DNA of 19,250 bases from the NCBI GenBank assembly GCA_023247285.1, contig JAHFGU010000002.1:54085-73334 (forward strand), written 5' to 3'. Made by a program: the position numbers and the translations under genes. The notes below the pieces were generated by a model. It was not told the DNA's origin. It ran no database searches and was given only the letters and a program-made list of their open reading frames with translations. Shown in pieces: positions 1 to 9,400 of this stretch (position 1 is the first letter of the stretch; every line of letters starts with the position of its first letter). The DNA comes from Candidatus Omnitrophota bacterium. Its GTDB lineage: Bacteria; Omnitrophota; Koll11; Aquiviventales; Aquiviventaceae.

Positions 1-2
1 AC

Positions 3-476
3 GAGGCGCCGATCACGGGCCGTGATCTTTGGAGCGCGCTGCTCCAGGCCACTGAGCCGGCGGCTGGCCCGGCGGTCACGGAACAGTCCCAGGCGCAGAT
101 GATCGAGCAAGTCGTGCGGCGTCTCTTCGATTTAAACGAGCTGCCAACGCATCCTGAGCGGTTTCCGTTCTTGCTTAAGGCCAGCACGTCGGATTCAACC
201 TTGGATATCGACGCGGCTTCTGATGATCTACCTCCCCCCGATGTCAAGGCCTGGCTGGCGGCATTCGAGCTGCAAGAGGTGCTGGGCGAAACCTTCCAGC
301 TCAAGGTGCGGCCATCCGACGCCACGTGGGAGGAATTTCTCCGCGCGCTGCTGCACCGCGTCGGCACGATCGCGCAAAGCGGGCTGCCGATGGTCGCCCA
401 TGCGGGGACGCGGCCGCCGAAGGACTGGGATGAGGTCACTGAAACACGGCCAGGCGAAGAGGAGCGGGATTTTCGG
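3..476 (+). other. Leading soluble segment of the giant protein, function unknown
   Basis: These are the first 158 codons in the window, the tail of a domain that begins upstream. The sequence looks mostly helical and charged (for example QMIEQVVRRLFDLNELPTHP, then a Trp/Leu-rich helix ending in LHRVGTIAQSG). I see no catalytic motif and recognise no family. It runs directly into the first membrane helix at about base 477. Confidence 0.5.
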
Positions 477-3400
477 TTCCTTCCCGCCCTGATGGCACAG
501 GCCGTCATCACCGCGCTCTTGCTGCTCTCCGCGGACATCTTTTTCCAGATCAACCAGGTCAGCGGGCCGACGGAACCCTTACTGGGGACGCTCGACTTGC
601 TGACCGGCATCATGGGCTTGACGCAGCTCGGCGCGATTGTGCTGTTGCCCTTCGCGACGAGTATCTGGTTCGCGCTGTCGCATGATCGCCTCTTCACAGG
701 GTTCGATGCAGAGGGCCGCGCCCTCAACCGGCCTGCCACATCCGCCGAGCAGCGCGCGGTGTTCAAGATCGGTTTCCGCTATGCCTTGCCGAACAGCGCC
801 ATTTTCCTGCTGCAGGCGCTCACGTTGGGCGTGGCGCACATCGCGGTGACCTCCTTCGCCGTGGCGGTTGCTGAGGTGCTGGTCTTTTCGGCGCTGGTCG
901 CGCTCGCGCTGTGGGGCGCCTCACAGTTCACCGCGTGGCGTCATCGTCGTCACAACCGCCGGCAACGCGAGCTCCTCGAACAAGGCCAGCCTGCGCTCTT
1001 CCTGGCGGCTCCAGCAGGACATGGAACCGGCAGAACACCATCAGCCGGCGGCGTGCTGCGCCGGCAATTCCTCGCAGCGGCAACGGCGGTGGCAGCCGCG
1101 GGTGTGGCGGCGACCCGCGCAACGTACGATCCCGATGCCGAATATCGCCAGTTCCTCACCCGGGCATTTGAGGAGCTGCGGCATGACCACTACCTTCCTG
1201 AGGTGGATGCTGAGTGGGTTGACCGGGCAAGGTTCTTGCCACCCGGGCAGCCGTTCCTCGTGGAGCCGACGCCGCGTCACAGTCTGTTCACCGGCAAGAT
1301 CACTGGCGGGCAGTTATTGATCAACCGAGGGCTGGCGTTGGGCATCTCCGGACGCGTGCGCGCGATGGAAGACATGGCCCATGATCCGAAAACGACGAAG
1401 GACGATGCGGAGTCCCTCCACCTCCTGGTTGGGTTCTACATCCGCCTCTATAAGGCGTATCTGTTGCGCGGGGGCTTGTTGATGCTGGCGATGGAACACG
1501 ATCCGGCGAGGTTTGAGGCGCTTGAGCAGGTTCGCCAGCGCTTTGAGACGTTCCGGCGCCGGCTCCAGGCCGGTCAAACCCTCACACCGCAAGAGCAGGA
1601 CGCCTTCAAGGATGTCGTCCGGCGGTTGGTGGTGCAGTCGGTGGGGGTGTCCATCGGCCCGACCGAATCCCTGCTGAACTTCCTGCGGCAGCAAGGCTTC
1701 AACCGAGCGGTGTTTCAGCGATTGCGTGAGAACGTGGAGCCCGCCATCACGATGACTCAGGGCGATCCGCGGCAGGATCGCGTCCAGCGCGCGCTGACCT
1801 CATTGCACGAGCTGTGGAACTTCGTGGTGAACCAGGAGGAGGGCGAGGTCAACACGCGGTTCTTGCAACTGTATCTCGCCTTCGCGCTGGAGCCGCCGGG
1901 TTCCCTGGAGGAGCAGAAGTGGGCAAAGAACTCCGCCGCCGCCGCGATCGGCTGGGCATTGCAGTTCGAAGCGGACGAGGGCCGTGCTACTCGAGCGGGT
2001 ACGCCTCTGCGCCTGGCGCGCGTTGCCGGCTATCCGGCTATGTACCCAACAAGCGAGTTTCTGAGCTTCTTGGGTGAGGATCGCTATCTCGAACCGCTGC
2101 CGCCGCAAGCCACGCCGGGCGCCTCCAGCCTCACCCCGGAACTTCCGCCGCAGCTCGGTCGTCGCGGCTTTCTGCGCGGCGGTGCGCGCGACTGGTTGCG
2201 CGCCAACAGCCGCGGGGTGACTGCAGCCAGCCTGAGCATCCTCCTCATCGGCGCCTACCTTGCGCACGGAGTGGTCACCGGCAATTGGAGCCTGACGCTG
2301 GGCGGCGGCCCGGTGCAGACAGCCAATCTGTTTGGCGGGTCGGCGATCTGGCTTGTGGGAAGTCTGGTCACGGTACTGATGGTACCCATGGCTGTCTCCC
2401 AGGACAGCGTTGTCGAGCGGCAGCCGTGGCACCGCTGGTTGGTTTCCGATGGCTGGTACGAAGCGACGGCACATGCCATCCGAGTGGAAGGCTGGTCCTA
2501 CGTACCGGCCGAGACCACGGACGAACAGCTCAAGGCTGTTGGCATTGCGCCGGAACAGGCGATTCGAGTGAGTGATTTGCGCAAGGGCCGTGACGGCGTC
2601 CTGGGCTTTGACAGCGGCTTCCATACCCTACTGGCGCTGAAGATCCTGGCCGAAACCAAAGAACGGATTCGGGGACATGTGTTTGTGGACCTAGGATCCG
2701 GCTCCGGCGTAGTGGGCCTGACGGCGCTCAAAGATGGCGCGACACGAGTGATTGCGGTGGATCACTCGCCGGTCGCCATGGGCCGCCTACGCGAGACGCT
2801 GGCTGCGAACGGCATCGCGCATGCTCCGTGGGCGGCTCAGGGCACGTCGGCGCCCGTCCAGATCTTCGAGGGCAGCTTTGAGGCCTTCGGGGCGCTTGCC
2901 TCAAACCCCGGATTCCCCGCCGCATTGGGGGATTACCAACCGGTCCTGTCCGCTAACGTCGATCACCCCACAACCCTCGATCTTGCCCTCGGGACGCTTG
3001 ACCCGATCTTGCGGCTGCCTGAGCTGGCTCCGGCATTCCTCTCTGCCGGAACGAGCCTGAGCCCCCTCGGCGGGGATAACGAGCTGCTCGAAGAGCTGGC
3101 GAAGAGTATCTTGGAGCAGGTCGTCGAGGGCCGGACCGCTTCTGGGCGACGGGCAACCTTCCGCGGATACGAGCTCGTTGGCGATGAAACGCTCCACTAT
3201 GGATTTCTGGCCGCCTGGGAGCCCAGTCTAGGCGAAGTGGTTGCGCCGAGCTCGCCCCAGGAGATGGTATTGGCCGAGGCCCGGCGGCTCGCTGAGACGG
3301 GGCAGAAGGCGCGGGCAGAGGCGCTCCTCGACCGGACAGTTGGCTATCCGGACGATGAGGTCGGGGTCTACCGTGCGTTGTCGGCCGCCTTCGTTGACGC

Positions 3401-6400
3401 GCTGCGGCCCGACGACGCCGCACAGCAGGTCGCTCTCGCCGACATCGCACGCGCTGTCGCAGCGCTCGACGACGCGCTGCGGCTGCACCCCCACCGCTAC
3501 CTTGAGCACCGAGCGCTCGCCGGGTATCTGCGCGATGCGATCTCGACCGGTTCGCTGGACTTGACCACGGTGCGCGATCCGGCGGACCTCCTGCGAATTC
3601 TCCGCCGCGTCATTGAGCGCAGCGAAGTAGCCGATGCGCGCGTCGCGCGCTTCCTCGACGACCTTGGACAACGCTGGGACACGCTGTGGAACGATTTCCT
3701 CGATGGCCGAGGCCCCAGGGGAGCGCCGGGATTCGCCTATGACCGGTTCTACCGAGTCGGCATCGAGCCGGCCGAGACGCCCGGTGCGACGCCGCCCAGG
3801 ATTGGGCCGCTGGGCATCGAGTTTCAGCTGACGCTGGATGGCGTGCGCGCGGCCCTCCAACAAGAGCTCGACGCGCTCGCCGGTCAGCCGGACCAGACCG
3901 CGCTCAACGAGGTGCTGACCGGGCTCTCGTGGGTGCTGCAAGGCGAGCATCTTGATCCCGCCGCGCTGAGTCCGGCGGCGCGCCGGGAACTGCGCCAGAC
4001 GCTGACGGCAGCGCTTGAACGCTACGTACGCGAGCACCCGGATCAGGTGTCGCTCGTCGGCAACTTCCTCGAAGGGAAGATCTGGGGTGTGGGCGATCCC
4101 GAGACGACCTTCCGCCAGGGCTGGGACGCGCCACGACGCGCGGCCTATTCGGCCACGCACGGCTGGCGCTGGACGGTCGCCGCCGAAGTGCCGCCGATGT
4201 TCAGCCGGCCCAAGGAGCTGCACTACAAGTTCCGGCTGTTGCTCGAACGGCAAGGGCGCACCTACGGCGATCTCCATCTCAGCGATCCCTCGGTGGCTCG
4301 ACGCGAGACCGGCAGGCGAAACTCGGTGATCACGGTCGCCCCGGATTGGACAGGCAGCGAGATGCAGCGGCTGATGCGGTCCGCGCCGCAGTCCGGATCG
4401 CGTATCCTGATGTGGAACGCCGATGTCGAAGCGCCCTCAGCGCGCGACTTGGCGGCGCAAGGATTTGCGAGCCCCATCCAATGGCTGACGGCGAACCTCC
4501 GCCGCCTGCGAGATGAGGACGGCTATAGCGCCATCATGCTCGGCCCAGGCTCCCTGTTCTTGTCCGCGCTGCCGTACCTGTCGCCGTACGCGCCGGCGGC
4601 CTTTACGTCGCCCTACGGCACCACGGCCGACTTCATCGCGCTCAGGTCGGCAGCGGACGCCCTCGGCATGGAGGTGATCTACGACGCAGTGCTCGGGCAC
4701 ACCGATGCGCATCGCCAGCCCTTGCCGCCCGGCGACTACATCACCGGCCTGGTGGATGGGCGGCTGCAGCCGATGGTGACCTGGGGCGCCCGCATCGATG
4801 ACCAGAATCCGGAAGCGGTGGCGCGTCTGATCTGGTCGCTCCAGGCCGCCGGCGTGACGACGATCCGCGCCGACCAGGCCGGCGCGAACTCTGCCTGGCT
4901 CCATTGGGAGCTGCGCCGACGCGGCTTCCGCATCATCGCGGAATGGGAAGATCCCAGCGTGCGGGCGCCCTACAACCTCTTCTATTCCAACAATTGGCGG
5001 CGGGCCATGGCGCGATCCGGCAGGGCGGACGACGTGTCCTATCACGAGCTTGAGCAAACCCTGGAGGGCGTGATCAGCGGGGATGATGTCCACAACGGCA
5101 AGCAGGGGCTTCTCTTCTGGGACAATCAGGACGAGAACGTGAACCAGTACGTCGAGCAGCAGAACGGGCGATCGATTGAATTTCGAGGCGGGCTGCAGGA
5201 CTACATCGTGGGCCTCGACCAGGACACCGGCTATCGGCGGCTGCATGCGCTCTGGACCGCCATGGTCATGCTCCACCTGACCCACCTGCAGACCACGAGC
5301 ATTATGGAATACTCGCCGAACCGGTATGGCAACCTGAAGCCGGTCTCATTCATGTACGGCGGGCCGGCTGAGACGCCGACAGCGTACGGACTGGCAGGCG
5401 GCGACAAAACGTTCTACCGGCGCCATACCGAGGTCTTGCGGCTGGCGAGCCGCGCGGTTGCCGAGGGGTGGACCATCCAGAAGTTGCACACGCGGAACGC
5501 CGATCTCGCCGTCGGGGCCGTGCTGCTCACGGCGCCCTCCGGTGAACAGCGGGTGCTCATCACGAACCTGGCGAACAGGCCGAAGACCATTGGCGTCACG
5601 CTGCCAGGCCATGAAGGTGACGCGCCGATCTGGTCCGGGGCCCTGGTCGGCTACGAGGCCAAGATGGTCACGCTCGCCACACAGAAAAATAGTTCGGCCG
5701 GGGCGGCATCATCCGAGAGCAAGTTTTTCCGAGTGGAGCAGGGCGCCTGGCGCACCCCCGGTGCCGTCTGGACCTTCGTGACGTTGGCATTCGGCGCATT
5801 CTTCGTGGTGGCCGGGCTCCTGCCTGTGCTGACCGGAACCGGGTGGTTCGCTGGGTTAGCTAGTCTGATGCTCGGTGCGGTGATTGTAGCGATTCCATTT
5901 TGGGCTGGGCAAAAGCTGCGGCTGAGAGGCCGCGGCGCAAGCAGCAATCGCCGGGGGCCGGCAACTCGGCGGCCTGAGCCGCCCCCTCATCCGCCCGCTC
6001 GCGGCAAATCCGATCCGCGCGGCACCGACACCTTCGCGCAAGGGCCGCCTGCGCAGCAGGGCCATGCGGCGGCCGCCAGGCCGCCTCAATCCGCAGCGCT
6101 GCCGGGCGCGTCCACCCTCACCCCGGAACTTCCGCCGCAGCTCGGTCGTCGCGGTTTTCTGCGCGGCGCGCGCGACTGGTTGCGCGCCAACAGCCGCGGG
6201 GTGACTGCAGCCAGCCTGAGCATCCTCCTCATCGGCTCCTACCTCGCGCACGGCGTGGTCACCGGCAATTGGAGCCTGACACTGGGCGGTGGCCCGGTGG
6301 ACGCGGGGAATCTGGTGCCAGGATGGCTGATCGGCAGCGCGTTCGCGATACTGCTCGCGACGTTGATCTTCAGCCCGCTGGTGCGGTTCTTCCGGTCACA

Positions 6401-9400
6401 GGCTGGGGAGCGCTCGCCGCCGTCGCAGACCCACGGTCAAGTCACCATCCATGGAGAGGCGTATCTGCCGCCGGAATACCGTGAGGATCTCCAGACGATC
6501 CTCTCGTGTGTGGGTGAAGAGCGCCGGCGCCAGTTGCAGCCGCTTCGGATCACGGTGTTGCCGTGGTGGCATCCGGCGGCCACTTATTACACCTTACGCA
6601 ATGGCATTCTCGGCCACCAGGCCAGCGGCACGGAAGGGCTTGTGCTCGTGGCGCTGCCTCGCCGATTGGCTTTCCGCCAGCTCCTCATCCATGAATTTGC
6701 CCACCGACTCAGTGAGGATCCGAAGGTGCTGGCCGCCTTGGCGAAAGATATTTTTGATGCCAATGAGAACCTCAAAGAAGGCGCGGCGTTACCATCCTCC
6801 TACGCAGGCAAGAGTCCCACCGAGTATGTCGCAGAACTGGTGGCGTTTGCCGCGTTTCCTCCTGCTGCCGATGATGCCGCAGGTCGCGCGCGATATGACA
6901 CCGTCGTGGGACATCGGCTGCCCCTCATCTACGCGCTGTTTGATCTGCCGAAGGGGGCGCGTTTCGGATTTAGCCCTGGGGAGACGAGGACTCGCTTACT
7001 CACATTCCAAGAAGTACTCCTAGGTACCGGCCTCGTTCACCTCGGTGTGGTCGCGTGGATGAGTGGCCCATGGGCGATGCTGCTTGTGGCCGGACTCGGT
7101 GCTCCTTTCGTGAGCGCATGGATGACGTTTTGGCTCACGAATGGCACGTTCCGTGGTGATGTCCACGCCGTGATCGCCTACCGAACCCAGCCGGATCTGC
7201 GGACCCTGCCAGCGATTGTCGCCATCCCAATCGGGTTGTTGGGCGGGTTGGGAGACATCGTCTCCGCCGTGCTCGAACGATTCAGATCCACGTCGGGACC
7301 CTTCGTCCTTTCGGCTGCCGAGGCGCTGCGGATCAGGGCTACGGGCCATTCGCGCGCCTGGAAGACGATCGTAGGAACGTTGCGTATGGCGCTGCCACTG
7401 ATCGTCGTCCTTGGCTTGGTGATCATGGGCGGGAGGATGGTATGGCGTGCTGCCAGCGAACGCTGGTTTGCGGAGGTTCCGAAAGCTGCGGTGACATTGA
7501 AGCAGGCTGATGCCATTCCACGCATCGAAGCGCAGTTAGTCGCCAGCATTGCGGATCCTGAGATCCGTCACCAAATCGCCGTGGCGGCCGTCACACAGCC
7601 CGAACAAGCGGATCGGCTCCTGGACCAGTTCCACATATCCAATGAGGTGCGCGCCGCGGTCGCGGCGATCGCAGCTCGTGCACGGGCCGTGGTGGTCTGG
7701 ACCACCAGCCCTCAACCGTCGCCGTCCGCCGCTTCCGATACGGTTCGATTGCCGTGGAAGAGGTTGGCGGTGAACGAGGTCAATCCGGTCATCGGCGCGT
7801 ATTCTATGATCTCGCTCCCGAATTCCAGCCGCGCGTTTATAAGCTTCCTTAGTCCGTTGAGTACTGACAAGTTCCAATCGGTGAGGATCCAATTCGCGGT
7901 CGAGAAATTGGTGGTGCTCGGCCAAACGGCGCGGGTTAAGCTGACGTTAAAGGGGGGGGTGTTCCCTGATAGCGTGACTGGTCCGAAGGAGAACGCTCAG
8001 GGCGTGGTGTCGGTTTCGTTGGATGACTTCCGCGCGCAATTTCCTGGCCGAGGCGTCCAGACCATCTTTATTGAGATTGCGGAGGTTCCGAAAGCTGATG
8101 AGCCGCCGGTCTCTCCCGAAGCGGTTGCCGACACGATCACGGCGATTGAGTTTGTGAAACGGCCGCGAACACCGATGGCTTCAGTCTCCAGCACGGCCGT
8201 ACCGATCACCATTTCCTGGCAGCCGGGCAGCATCATCGAAGACGGCAATCGCATCTACGACATTGGCATGTATGCGTATCAGCGACGAGGGCTGCTGGGG
8301 ATGCGGGATGAAGTGACGGCGAATCCATTCGCCGATGCCGAACGAGGCGTCGGGGTCTTGAGAACGAGCATCATCCTGCATCCTCGGTATACGAGCGGAT
8401 CGGTTCCCCGCAACACACCGTTGCCAACTCCGCTACAAGAGATCGTGATTTATTTGAAGGATTCGGCCGATCTGGGCTGGCTGGACGCGATTTTGTATAG
8501 CAATACCCGTCCCGTCGAGGGAATCGCCGAGCGGTGGTATGAACTCAAGCCGAGAGGCCCTCAAACGATTCACATCTCGTTGTCCGAGGCCGTCAAGGAT
8601 AGCGCGATCAGCGCGGAGGGCAGCTTGGTCGACTCCAAGTTGAACGTTGTGCACTTCCGATTCTTTGGACCCGAAGGCTCGGGCAAGGGCAAGGACATTC
8701 GTCCGAACGTCCTGATTGAAAAAATCGAACTGATTCCGCTTGTAGGCTCGCCCATCGGGCAGGCGCAGCCCTTGGGGGTGCTGGAGCACGGCGCGCGAAG
8801 TGCCGCACCAGATACCGATGCTCACCAATCCTTCCATGCTGAGATGGGTGCGCTCACCATCGACTTGGCCGCGCACCTCACCCTCGGGCTCGGCGTGGCC
8901 ATCGCGCTGGTTGGAGGCACGGCCTACGCGCTGCTGACCGGCCACCTCGAGGCGCTGCGCGAGGCGCTGGCGTTCCCGACGGACGTCCAGGTGCAGATGG
9001 CGGACCTTACGACAGTGCTCCTTGGGTTCTGGGCCGGGCTGGGAGTTATGATGGCCGCGTGGTGTACCGGACTACTCATCCGGTCCTTCAAGTGGATGCG
9101 CCGGGCGTGCGTCGTTGGCGCAGCCGTGATCCTTGGAATGGTTGTTGGCAGGAGCGTGCTGGAGAATCGCTTACACGATTCCTCGCCTTCGATTCGAGCC
9201 TGGGCGGCCTACGGATTGACGGCCTTCCGCGCTCCGTCATTCCATAATGCCCGACAGACCCAGGCCCTGCTTCAGCTTGTCCAATCGGATCCGGACGAAA
9301 CGGTGCGCGCGGCCTCCGCTGGGACACTAGGGGCGTGGAGAGATCCGCAGAGCATTGATACATTGCTCGAGGCGTTCAGGAGAGATCCCTCCGTGAACGT

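Noticed and set aside
3228..4277. 349-residue minus-strand frame opposite the helical region before the GH13 domain
   Set aside because: It is a shadow in the codon-aligned antisense phase. No recognisable domain, promoter or ribosome binding site is seen, in contrast to the two toxin-antitoxin modules.
4437..5285. 282-residue minus-strand frame opposite the GH13 domain
   Set aside because: The + strand shows all four GH13 regions in this interval. The minus frame has shadow-like composition (Val/Arg/His/Gly-rich).
5856..6251. Minus-strand frame with a copy of the same sequence antisense to repeat A (GADEEDAQAGCSHPAAVGAQ)
   Set aside because: It recurs only because the + strand is repeated (A/B and D/E). 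The sequence is low-complexity, has no ribosome binding site I can defend and no recognisable fold.
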